This document shows positions 35,101 to 42,894 of a DNA stretch of 64,000 nucleotides, piece by piece. The notes below the pieces were generated by a model, which saw only the letters and a list, made by a program, of their open reading frames with translations, had not been told where the DNA came from and did no database searches. The stretch's first letter is position 1. Each line of letters begins with the position of its first letter. The translations under genes and the position numbers were made by a program. Origin of the DNA: Pseudomonadota bacterium (GTDB lineage Bacteria > Pseudomonadota > Gammaproteobacteria > Ga0077536); the NCBI GenBank assembly GCA_016719885.1, contig JADJYF010000004.1:345981-409980 (forward strand), in the 5' to 3' direction.

Positions 35101-36008
35101 CCGGCGGAATTGTCCCAGTTGCCGCCCAGCGTGAGGGTGCTGCCGAAGACGGCGGCGAGGGTGCCATCGTTGGTGAAACTGTCGGGATTGACGGTGACGG
35201 TGCGGCCACGGTTAGCGGAGCGGATGGTGCCGTGGTTGATGATCGTGCCGCCGCTGCCGGAGCTGACGGCGATGTTGCCGGCACTGCCGTTGTTCACGAT
35301 GGTCACGCCCGAGCCGATGGTCAGGGTCTGCGCGTCGTTGACGAACAGGCGCAGGGTCGAGTTCGCGCCGGGCGTCAGCATCACGGTACCGGTGCCGCCG
35401 AGAGTGCCGGTGTTGAACAGAAGGCCATTGGTGGTGGTGGTGAAGCCATTGTTGGCGCTGTTCACCCCCAGGATCTCGCCCGGGGCCTGGTCGAGCGTCA
35501 GCCCGTCGTTGATGGTGAGCGCGATATTGCTCGAGGAATTGCCGACGCTCATGAAGCCGGACAGCGTCACACCGCCGGATAGTGTGCTGTCGGCGGTGAC
35601 CACGAGCCGGGAGAGAGTCAAGCTGCGGCGCGCGGTGTCGATGGTGCCGCCGACGATGGTGCCGCCGGCCAGGTTGTAGCTGCCGTTGACGATATCGATC
35701 GCCGATGCGGTCAGCGTGCCGGTGGTATGGGACAGCGTGGCGCTGGTCGAGTCGAGAGTCAGCTGGCCGATGCTCGCCGCGCTGTCGAGCGTCACCGTGT
35801 AGGCGGCGCCGGCGGCATTGATGGTGGCGTTGTAAGTATCGGTGCCGCTGTTGTCCGGACGCGCGCCGTTGCAACTGGCCCAGTTGGCTGCGCCGTTCCA
35901 CGTGCCGCTGGCGGCACTGGCCCAAGAGCAATCGAAGTTCGCAGCCTGCGCACTGGCGCCGAAAGCCAGCGCCGCGAGGGTCGCCACGGGGCGTACCAGG
36001 TCGCGCAT
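32136..36008 (-). CDS. Large secreted beta-repeat protein with VPxPx-CTERM sorting signal
   Basis: About 1290 residues from ATG 36008, which begins a clean signal peptide (LVRPVATLAALAFGASAQA); an ATG at 36089 in frame would add 27 residues. The body is Gly/Asn/Ser/Thr-rich beta-helix-type repeat (NGTL, NTGTL, TIVGGTIDTARRS), as in adhesins. The C-terminus AVPVPGAVWLLGSALAGLAG followed by LRRRKARG is a PEP-CTERM variant: Pro motif, hydrophobic helix, Arg-rich tail, recognised by an exosortase. An internal block of about 170 residues (from residue 112) recurs almost unchanged 251 residues later. Role probably surface or matrix adhesion. No exosortase gene is in the window. Confidence 0.85.
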   Translation of the reverse strand: MRDLVRPVATLAALAFGASAQAANFDCSWASAASGTWNGAANWASCNGARPDNSGTDTYNATINAAGAAYTVTLDSAASIGQLTLDSTSATLSHTTGTLTASAIDIVNGSYNLAGGTIVGGTIDTARRSLTLSRLVVTADSTLSGGVTLSGFMSVGNSSSNIALTINDGLTLDQAPGEILGVNSANNGFTTTTNGLLFNTGTLGGTGTVMLTPGANSTLRLFVNDAQTLTIGSGVTIVNNGSAGNIAVSSGSGGTIINHGTIRSANRGRTVTVNPDSFTNDGTLAAVFGSTLTLGGNWDNSAGTISLDEDSNSTVNLGGNFTTHQMGTVSRSGNVANGVINITGTLDNSGDTLFFNDTTGNINLAGGTIVGGTIDTARRSLTLSRLVVTADSTLSGGVTLSGFMSVGNSSSNIALTINDGLTLDQAPSEILGVNSANNGFTTTTNGLLFNTGTLGGTGTVMLTPGANSTLRLFVNDAQTLTIGSGVTVVNNASAGNIAVSSGSGGTIINHGTIRSTVGGRTVTVDPDSFTNTGTLAAIFGGTLTVGTNAGNLTNLAANTLSGGSWKVDAGSTMNFGTATFSTNAATIELDGPGSSFNAVNPLAANTGSFTIKNGRNFTTVGALANTGTLAVGPLSTLTANDALSNDGQVQLAGGTAHANTSFANNAAGHISGFGAITNTVLNHGLVRASGGKLEITGGIDGQSGTIQADSGATLTLGADSDGDLLVNNGTLDLGTHNVTVAEDYTNANFGAGNSFNAHANVVGSGQILASGDVAQALSGEVSGSGSNYFMSFGNVHVGDVVTKNYQVANSGVTGPALRGALQTSVNGGNITDARLSGSGVTASNFGPVAAGASSANLAVTLTASSAGLLAPQSVNITSNFDNVADTTLDIVSSAAYRYAEPGALTPAPVNFGTHRVGDVVEQTLDVTNVAINDGFSERLNASFGAVTDGFTAAGSVNLLGAGLGDSSAMKVTLDTATAGTKSGTAVVNFVSDGAGTSELGQTALGAQGIALSGKIYAQAVARLDNAPIDFGIVHKGDVVGARNIAIANGASGALTDVLLASVSANSAFAGSSGNLGAGLAAGGADNLSLNVALDTSAAGIFSGTALIALSSHNTDMSDLSLAPALVALNAQVNEFANPLLAKTGGDGSFELQGASVTLDFDTLAENSGSFTALLALSNDITGPADDLRFEFSGTSSNFGVNGFGAATLAAGDAHNLSVVLDTLVAGNFQDVFTLNLFSANASGFDLRIGSLSVTLKGVVTPAAVPVPGAVWLLGSALAGLAGLRRRKARG

Positions 36009-36287
36009 GCGATGGTTCCACGGGGTTTTCGGCCAACGGGATGTCGGTGAGTACGGCAGTTGGCCGCGCGAGGCAGAGCGCTTGTTCATGAAATGCGGTT
36101 GCTTTGTTCTTCGTTTTTTTTATTGGGCTGTCTGGCCACGTCCCCACGCGTCCAGGCACAGCAAGTGGCCGCAACGATAGCCCGCCACTCGAATCGCCCG
36201 TGAGTAAAAATTGGAAAAATGTGAGACAGGCCCGCTCAAGCGTCTAAAGTCCAAACGATTCGCGGCGCGTCCGATCGGCATGGGCGT

Positions 36288-37013
36288 CTAGCCCAGATCC
36301 CCCCAGCGCGTCTGCATGATGGTGAGCGCGCACAGCGCGGCGGTCTCGGTGCGCAGCACGCGCGGACCGAGACGCACGGGCACCACGCCGCCACGCGTCA
36401 TCTCTGCGCGTTCATCGGCGCTGAACCCACCCTCCGGCCCGGCCACGATCGCGACGCCAGCGGCGGGCGCGGCCTGTTGCGCGAGGCTGTCGTGGGCGAA
36501 CGGGTCGAGCATGTAGGCGCGCCCCGCCTGCGCGCCGGCCAGCCAGGCGCCAAGGCTCAGCACCGCGCCAATCGCCGGCACCACGGTGCGGCCGCTTTGT
36601 TCGGCGGCATGGCGCACCACACCGCGCCAGTGTTCGAGGCGCTTTTCCTCGCGCGCACTGTCGAGCCGCACCACGGTGCGGCTGCTGGTGATGGGCTGGA
36701 TGTGGTGCACGCCGAGCTCGACGGCCTTCTGCAGGGTGTAATCCATGCGCTCGCCGCGCGAGATCGATTGCACCAGCGTCACCGCCAGCGGCGATTCGCC
36801 GATGCCGGCACGCCATGCGCCGATCATCGCGCGCACTTCGCCGCGCGTGACGGTCACCAGTTGTGCTTCGTATTCGCCCCCGCGGCCGTTGAACAGCGTC
36901 AGCTCGGCACCGCGTTCGAGACGCAGCACATCGCGCACGTGGTGGGCGGCGACGGCGGGCAGCACGCAGTCCTTGCCGCTTGCGAGTTCGATGTCGACAT
37001 GGATGCGAGGCAT
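36288..37013 (-). CDS. rsmE: 16S rRNA (uracil-1498-N3)-methyltransferase
   Basis: 241 residues, standard length. The PUA-like N-terminus (HHVRDVLRLERGAELTLFNG) is followed by the SPOUT domain with the knot motif VAGPEGGFSADERAEM and the closing LGPRVLRTETAALCALTIMQ. It methylates U1498 in the ribosome decoding region. It diverges from the terB gene. The 279 bp between its stop side and the CTERM gene start hold no further gene. Confidence 0.96.
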   Translation of the reverse strand: MPRIHVDIELASGKDCVLPAVAAHHVRDVLRLERGAELTLFNGRGGEYEAQLVTVTRGEVRAMIGAWRAGIGESPLAVTLVQSISRGERMDYTLQKAVELGVHHIQPITSSRTVVRLDSAREEKRLEHWRGVVRHAAEQSGRTVVPAIGAVLSLGAWLAGAQAGRAYMLDPFAHDSLAQQAAPAAGVAIVAGPEGGFSADERAEMTRGGVVPVRLGPRVLRTETAALCALTIMQTRWGDLG

Positions 37014-37121
37014 GGCGCCATGCTAGCGGGCGACGCGCGTTTCTCCTACGGCCGCCGCGCTTGGGGGAAGGTCATGGCGCGGGCTACCATCGTCGCTCCA
37101 GTACAGCCGTAGCCATGAGCC

Positions 37122-37574
37122 ATGTTTCGCAGCCTGAAAGCCCTGTTCGACGAAGGTCTCGCGCGCTTGAAAGACCCGGGCGCCGACATCGATCCCATGC
37201 CGCTCGCGGTGGCCGCGCTGCTGCTCGAAGTGGCGCGCGCCGATCACAGTGTCGATGACGAGGAACGGCGCGCGGTGCTCGGCGCCCTGGCGCGCTTTTG
37301 CGAACTCGAGGACGAGGACATCGATGCCCTGGTGACGACCGCCGCCGAAGCGGTGGATGCCTCGGTGTCGTTCTTTGATTTCACCCGCACCGCCAATGAC
37401 AGGCTGTCACGCGAACAGAAGGTGGAGTTGCTGGAAATGCTGTGGCGGGTGGCGCAGGCCGATGGCCGCGTCGATCATTACGAGGAGTATTACATCCGCA
37501 AGCTGGCGGATCTTCTGTACCTCTCGCACAGTGATTTCATTCGCGCCAAGCTGAAGGCGGCGGGGGAGTTGTGA
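37122..37574 (+). CDS. TerB-family protein
   Basis: 150 residues forming a single TerB helical bundle: LAVAALLLEVARADHSVDDEE, then the second acidic motif MLWRVAQADGRVDHYEEYYI. The paired acidic ARAD/AQADG motifs are the presumed metal sites of the family. TerB is linked to tellurite resistance and membrane-stress complexes, but isolated copies such as this one, without other ter genes, have unknown roles. The gene is followed by an inverted repeat. Confidence 0.88.
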   Translation: MFRSLKALFDEGLARLKDPGADIDPMPLAVAALLLEVARADHSVDDEERRAVLGALARFCELEDEDIDALVTTAAEAVDASVSFFDFTRTANDRLSREQKVELLEMLWRVAQADGRVDHYEEYYIRKLADLLYLSHSDFIRAKLKAAGEL

Positions 37575-37596
37575 GAGCGGATGCAGGGCTGCATCC

Positions 37597-37679
37597 TGTA
37601 GGTGCGAATTCATTCTGCACACAGGCCCGGCGATGCGCTTCTGCGCGCCTTCGAATGTGCGAATGAATTCGCACCTACA
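37597..37679. repeat. Second REP-like inverted pair / bidirectional terminator
   Basis: A 19-bp sequence TGTAGGTGCGAATTCATTC at 37597–37615 recurs exactly inverted at 37661–37679. Each arm contains GAATTC-type symmetry. It lies between the convergent terB and rsd genes and could end both transcripts. Its sequence differs from the 23-kb family. Confidence 0.8.
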
Positions 37680-37688
37680 GGGCAGCGC

Positions 37689-38171
37689 TTAGGCCGGATT
37701 TGGCGCCTTCGGGATCGGGAAATCGCCGCCGACCATGGCCAGGATCAATCGGTCTTCCAGTTCGATGCGCGAGGTCAGCTCCTCGCCCAGCAGTGACAGG
37801 TCGTCGGCCAGCTTGACGGTGGCGGCATCGGCGTCGGGACTGTCGTATTTCTCGGTGAACTCGACGGCGATGTCGGTCGAGCGCGCGATGCGCGGATAGA
37901 TCTCGCGTGCGATGTCGAGCACCGCCTGGCGGCGTTCATTGCCTTCGGCGATGCGCTGGTAGAGGCCGAAATGGGCGGCGGCGATGTAATCGACCAGGAT
38001 CTCCTGGAAGTCTTCCAGGGTCTGGCGCGTGGCATCGTCGAGCTTGGCGAGGTCGAGCTTGGACAACTCCCACAACAGCACCAGCATCTGCTGGCGTTCC
38101 TGCAGCATGTCTTCGATCAATTTGCGCGAGCGCGGGCGAGCGGCCTTGGCGGCATTCTTGGATTCGGGCAT
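37689..38171 (-). CDS. rsd: Rsd/AlgQ-type anti-sigma-70 regulator
   Basis: 160 residues from ATG 38171, which matches the family length; a GTG at 38231 is possible but gives an unrelated extension. The protein is all helical with the conserved ILVDYIAAAHFGLYQRI and LGEELTSRIELEDRLILAM segments of Rsd/AlgQ. The family binds region 4 of sigma-70 and frees core RNA polymerase for alternative sigma factors; in Pseudomonas AlgQ also affects alginate genes, in keeping with the AlgZ/AlgR pair in this window. Confidence 0.85.
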   Translation of the reverse strand: MPESKNAAKAARPRSRKLIEDMLQERQQMLVLLWELSKLDLAKLDDATRQTLEDFQEILVDYIAAAHFGLYQRIAEGNERRQAVLDIAREIYPRIARSTDIAVEFTEKYDSPDADAATVKLADDLSLLGEELTSRIELEDRLILAMVGGDFPIPKAPNPA

Positions 38172-38280
38172 GAGATTATTCGTATTGATAAAAGCGCCCC
38201 TACTGTAACCCGAGGCCGAGGCAAAAGGCACGCAGGGCGAGCCTCGCCTATTTCGGGCAGAGCGGCTCTATAATCCGCCG

Positions 38281-39715
38281 ATGGAGATCCCGGGATACGA
38301 GATCAAACGCCTCATCGGCCAAGGTGGGATGGCCACCGTTTATCTCGCCGAGCAGCGCTCACTGGGGCGCGAGGTGGTGCTCAAGATCCTCGATACCAGC
38401 ACCGGGATCAGCGCCGAGACCGTCGAGCGTTTCCTCAACGAGGGGCGCATCATCGCCTCGCTCAATCACCCCCACATCATCACCATCTACGACATCGGCC
38501 AGGCCGGCGACCAGATCTTCATTTCGATGGAGTACGTCGAGGGCGGCGATTTGAAGGACCGCCTGCTGAGCAAGGTGTTCGCGCCGGTCGAGGCCATCGA
38601 CATCGTCGAGAAAGTGGCGGCTGGTCTCGCCGCCGCGCACGAGAACGGCATCGTTCATCGCGATGTGAAGCCCGGCAACATCCTGTTCCGGCGTGACGGT
38701 ACGCCGCTGCTCAGCGACTTCGGCATCGCCAAGCGCCTCACCAACGACTCCGATCTGACCTCGACCGGCATGTTCGTCGGCAGTCCCAATTACATGGCGC
38801 CCGAACAGTCCGAGTCCGGCCCCATCGACGGCCGCGCCGACATCTACTCGCTGGGCGTCATTCTCTACGAGATGCTGACCGGCGCGCGCGCCTACGTTGC
38901 CGATTCGGTCATCGATGTCATCCTCATGCACAAGAAGGCGGCGGTGCCCAAGCTGCCGGCCGGCCTCGAGCAGTACCAGGAACTGCTCAACCTGATGATG
39001 GCCAAGTCGCGCAAGGATCGTTTCCGCGACGCCCAGAGCCTGCAGCATTTCATTGCCCAGATGCGCCGTGCCGGGGTGGTGAAATCCAAGGCCGAAATGA
39101 CCGCGCGGCCGGACTACGACATCACCGAGGAACGCTCGACCGAAGGCCTGGGCACCACCGCCACCCAACTCCCCATGACCGACAGACGCCGCCTGCGGCC
39201 GCTGCAATGGGTGCTGGTGAGCCTCCTGGTGTTGTGCGGCATCGGTTGGGGCGTGTTGCTGACCATCGAACAGCGCCTCGAACCGCCACCCGCGGCCGGC
39301 CGCCCGTCAGCGCCGCGTTGCCGGAGCGGCCGGCACCGAGCCGACGGCGGCGGCCGGCACGGCGCCGGGACAGGTGGCGCAGGCGCTGCTGTGGCTGGGG
39401 CGGCACAGCTTGAACGATCTGCGCCTGACCGAGCCCGCGCGCGACAACGCCTATTACTATTTCTCACGCATGCTGCAGCTCGATCCGAACAACGCCGAGG
39501 CGCAGGCCGGCATGCAGGATATCGCCGACCGCTTCGCCATGCTGGCCGAGCAAGCCATCGCCGAGGATCACTTCGAACAGGCGCGCAGCTATGTCGCGCT
39601 CGGACTGCAGGTGGACCCGGGCAATCACCGCCTGGCGGAAATGCGCGATATAGCGAGCGAGGCCAAGGTGGGGTTCTGGGATGCGCTGGCGAGCCTCATC
39701 CGGCGCGACAAGTGA
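38281..39715 (+). pseudogene. Transmembrane serine/threonine protein kinase with C-terminal TPR-like domain, frameshifted
   Basis: Residues 1–280 are a complete Hanks-type kinase: glycine loop LIGQGGMATVY, Lys in EVVLKIL, catalytic HRDVKPGNILF, DFGIAK, and SPNYMAPEQ. One membrane helix follows (WVLVSLLVLCGIGWGVLLTI, about 313–332). After a Pro/Ala linker the frame shifts by +1 at about 39300–39340, and the periplasmic part continues in the other frame (ALLWLGRHSLNDLRLTEPAR, LDPNNAEAQAGMQDIADRFA) to the stop at 39713. The first frame stays open into the next gene, which would mislead automatic calling. The repair is simple, so it may be a sequencing error. Confidence 0.85.
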
Positions 39716-40240
39716 GCACTCAGGACGCTGTGCGGGCGCCGCCGGCTGGTCGCCCGGCAGCATCTCCAGCAGGGAACGCGCCTGGTCGAGCTGGCGTTGA
39801 TCCCAGGCGTCGATCAGCGCCTTCAGCGAGGCCGCCTTGTCGGCCTTGTCGCCATTCGCTGCGGTGGCGGCGTTCTCGGCCTCGGCGGGCGCTGCGCGCG
39901 GGGCGCTTGGCGGCGGCACGGCCGGCACGGCGGCGGGACTGTCGTGCTGCATCGCCGGCGTGGTGTTTGCCGTCGCCGGCGGCTGGGCAGCGGCGCCAAA
40001 AGCCGCGGCGCGCAATGCCTCGCGCTCGGCATCGGACACGGCCACGCCGGTGTCATCCACCAGCGCATTGTTTTCGAACACGTAGACCCGCGGCCCGGCA
40101 TCGGTGCCGCGATACCAGGCCGGCGGCGTGCCGGACAGCTGGGTGGTGCCGGTGGCGGGATTGCGCCATTGGTACATGCGCGCGGCGGCCGGCGCGACGG
40201 CCAGGCAATAGCAACAAATCAACAATACGATGCGGCGCAT
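39464..40240 (-). CDS. DUF4124-domain exported protein
   Basis: 258 residues as read from ATG 40240. The signal peptide is RRIVLLICCYCLAVAPAAA; then comes a DUF4124 domain (MYQWRNPATGTTQLSGTPPA) and a low-complexity Ala/Pro linker with a C-terminal helix (LKALIDAWDQRQLDQARSLL). The last 85 residues lie antisense to the kinase gene, which is unlikely; another frame would stop at 39720, directly after the kinase stop, so a frameshift near 39730–39760 is probable and the real protein would have about 173 residues. Function unknown. Confidence 0.65.
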   Translation of the reverse strand: MRRIVLLICCYCLAVAPAAARMYQWRNPATGTTQLSGTPPAWYRGTDAGPRVYVFENNALVDDTGVAVSDAEREALRAAAFGAAAQPPATANTTPAMQHDSPAAVPAVPPPSAPRAAPAEAENAATAANGDKADKAASLKALIDAWDQRQLDQARSLLEMLPGDQPAAPAQRPECSLVAPDEARQRIPEPHLGLARYIAHFRQAVIARVHLQSERDIAARLFEVILGDGLLGQHGEAVGDILHAGLRLGVVRIELQHA

Positions 40241-40308
40241 GCACGACACCCCAGGACGGCGTCGGCGAGTATAACAGCGCACAGCGCGTGGCCCGTGTCG
40301 GTCGTTTG

Positions 40309-42894
40309 ATGGCGGCCATGAGTCTGCACCTGCACCCATTCGACGCTCTCATGCAGGCCGCTGCCGGCATCGTGGTGCCCGATGGCGCGGCGCTGTCGGT
40401 GGTGAATCTCGCCCTCGATGAGGCCGCGCGCGCGGCCGGCTCAGCCGCATGGCGGCCGCCCGCCGTGCGCACGCTGGCCAGCGTGCTGGCCCAGCGCTTC
40501 GAACAGCAGCAGATGGCGGGGCGCGGCGCGGCGCTCGATTTCGTGCTGTCGCCCGAGCAGGAGCTGGCGCTGTGGTCGGCGCTGATTGCCGACGATGACG
40601 TGCTCGCGCTCGACACGCCGGACGCGGCGGCGCTGGCGGCGCGCGACGCGTGGCGCGCGTTGCATGCCTGGCGCCTGCCGTGGCCGCCGGCGCCGGCCCT
40701 CGTCAACGACGACGTCGCTGCCTTCCAGCGCTGGAGCAGCGCCTACCTCGAGCGCTGCCGCGAACTGCGCGTCACCGACCACGCGCGCCTGCTGTCGGCG
40801 GGCGGTGACGCGCTGCCGCCGGGCTTCGTCGCCCATGGCTTCCTGGCGCCGCCGCCGGCGGTGGCCACGCTGTTACCGCGCGAGCCGCGCGCGCCGGCGG
40901 CGGACCCCGCGCGTTTCGAAGCGCGCGCCTACGCCGACCGCGAGCAGGAGCTGTACGCGGCGTTGGCCTGGGCCGCCGCCGAGGAGGCGCAAGGCGGTGG
41001 CCGCGTGGTGGTGGCGCTCGACAGTCTGCGTGACGATGCGGAGCTGGTGTTGCGCTGTGTGCGCGACGTGTTCGGTGCGCGCGAGGCGGTGCACGTCGGC
41101 GTGCGCGCGTCGCTCGGCCGCGAGCCGCGCATCGAGACCGCGCTGGCGCTGCTCGAATTCGGCCAGCTCACGCGCTGGGACAAGCTCAGCGTTTTGCTGC
41201 GCAGTCCCAACCTCGGCGGCGCCAGCGAGGAACGCGCCGCGCGGGCGCGTGCCGACGCCGCCCTTCGGGCGCTCAATCGTTACGAGTTGCCGTTCAGCGT
41301 GGTGCGCGAACACCTGCGCCTGCCTGCCCACTCCTGTCCGCGGCTGTTGGCCATGCTCGAACAAGTGCTGGCCTTGCATGGCGCGCGGCCGCGTCGTCAG
41401 CCCTTGGTGCGCTGGCTGGAATATTTCGAGCGCGTGCTGGCGCTGGCGGCCTGGCCGGGCGAGGCGCCGCTCGACGGCGAGAGCCTGCGCGTACAGCGCG
41501 AGTGGGGCGAGGTTTGCGATCGTCTGCAAAGACTCGACGGCGTGTTGCCGGCCCATAACGCCGCCGAGGCACTGGCGCGTCTGCGCCGCTTGCTCAACGA
41601 CAGCGCCGTGCGCGGCGCGCCGGCACGGCGCGGCGTATTCGTGGTCACGCCGCTCGAAGCCGCGCTCATCGCTCCGCGCGCGCTGTGGCTGGCGGGCTGC
41701 GAGTCGTCGGCCTTCGTCAGCGCTGCGCGACCTTTGTCGTGCCTGCCGCTGGCCACGCAAAGGGCGGCCGGCATGCCCGGCGCCGATGCCGGGCGCGACC
41801 TCGCGCGTGCGCGCCACCTGCTCGCGGCGCTGGCCGCCGGCGGCGGCGCGCGCATCGCCAGCTACCGCGCCGGCGACGGCGAATTGATCTACAGCCCGAG
41901 CCCCTTGCTGCCGGGCTTGCGCGCGGTGCCGGTGGTGGCGCCGAGCCGCTACGTACCAAGCGCCTGGCGCGCCGGCACCGCCGCCATCGAACAATTGCGC
42001 GATGAGCGGGGCCCGCCGCCGGTGGCCGCCGCGCGTGGCGGCACCGGCATGCTCGCGGCCCAGGCCGCCTGCCCGTTTCGCGCCTATGCGCAATACCGCC
42101 TCGCGGCACGCGCGCCCGACGAGCCGCGCCCCGGCCTGTCCGCCCTCGACAAGGGCAATGTCGTGCACGCTGCGCTGGCGCGCCTGTGGAGCGAGCTTGG
42201 CAGCCAGGCGCGGCTGCTCGCGCTGGGCGCCGAGGCCTTGTCCGATCTCGTCGCGTCGGCGGTCGCCGCGGCGCTGCCGGTATGGCCGGCGCTGACCGTG
42301 CTCGAACGCCGCGTGCTCGAGGTCGAGCGTCAGCGCCTGCAGGCGCTGCTCTTGCGCTGGTTGGAGGAAGAGCGCAAGCGCGCGCCGTTCACGGTGATGG
42401 CTGTCGAGCAGCCGCGCGAGGTGACGCTGGCGGGACTCGCCTTGCGGGTGCGTCTCGATCGACTCGACCGCCTCGACGACGGTCGCGAAATCGTCATCGA
42501 CTACAAGACCGGCAAATGTTCGCGCGCCGACTGGCAGCCGCCGCGCATGAATGAACCGCAGTTGCCGTTCTACGCGGTGGCCGGCGACGCCGCGCGGGTG
42601 CGCGCCATCGCCTACGGCCAGGTCGACAGCGCCAGGCCCGCATGGCACATGAGCGACGACGAAGACGACGCGCAGTGGGCCGCGCGCTGCCAGGCGTGGG
42701 CCGCCGATCTCGAGCTGCTGGCGGACGAGATCGCGGCCGGCGTGGCGCGCGTCGACCCCAAGCGCGGCGGCCAGACCTGCCGCTACTGCGCGTTCGACAT
42801 GTTGTGCCGGGTGCGCGATTCGATGCCGCTGGGCGCTGAAGACGATGACGAGGACGGCGGCACCTCGGCGCCGGGCGGTGACGGCGATGCGTGA
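40309..42894 (+). CDS. AddB-like PD-(D/E)XK nuclease / inactive-helicase DNA repair protein
   Basis: About 861 residues; starts at 40309 and 40318 are both possible. It resembles the 'probable DNA repair protein' family paired with UvrD-like helicases and AddB. The C-terminal RecB-type nuclease shows REIVIDYKTGKCSRADW with upstream acidic residues, bracketed by cysteines QAACPFRAYAQYRL and CRYCAFDMLC that would hold an iron-sulfur cluster. Helicase motifs are not evident in the N-terminal half. The stop overlaps the start of the helicase gene by 8 bp. Together they would process double-strand breaks for RecA-dependent repair. Confidence 0.85.
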   Translation: MAAMSLHLHPFDALMQAAAGIVVPDGAALSVVNLALDEAARAAGSAAWRPPAVRTLASVLAQRFEQQQMAGRGAALDFVLSPEQELALWSALIADDDVLALDTPDAAALAARDAWRALHAWRLPWPPAPALVNDDVAAFQRWSSAYLERCRELRVTDHARLLSAGGDALPPGFVAHGFLAPPPAVATLLPREPRAPAADPARFEARAYADREQELYAALAWAAAEEAQGGGRVVVALDSLRDDAELVLRCVRDVFGAREAVHVGVRASLGREPRIETALALLEFGQLTRWDKLSVLLRSPNLGGASEERAARARADAALRALNRYELPFSVVREHLRLPAHSCPRLLAMLEQVLALHGARPRRQPLVRWLEYFERVLALAAWPGEAPLDGESLRVQREWGEVCDRLQRLDGVLPAHNAAEALARLRRLLNDSAVRGAPARRGVFVVTPLEAALIAPRALWLAGCESSAFVSAARPLSCLPLATQRAAGMPGADAGRDLARARHLLAALAAGGGARIASYRAGDGELIYSPSPLLPGLRAVPVVAPSRYVPSAWRAGTAAIEQLRDERGPPPVAAARGGTGMLAAQAACPFRAYAQYRLAARAPDEPRPGLSALDKGNVVHAALARLWSELGSQARLLALGAEALSDLVASAVAAALPVWPALTVLERRVLEVERQRLQALLLRWLEEERKRAPFTVMAVEQPREVTLAGLALRVRLDRLDRLDDGREIVIDYKTGKCSRADWQPPRMNEPQLPFYAVAGDAARVRAIAYGQVDSARPAWHMSDDEDDAQWAARCQAWAADLELLADEIAAGVARVDPKRGGQTCRYCAFDMLCRVRDSMPLGAEDDDEDGGTSAPGGDGDA

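Noticed and set aside
38281..42894. Single kinase–nuclease fusion protein of 1537 residues
   Set aside because: The stretch 39340–40300 is low-quality Arg/Pro/Ala sequence in this frame, while a TPR-like kinase tail is in another frame and a DUF4124 gene lies on the opposite strand.
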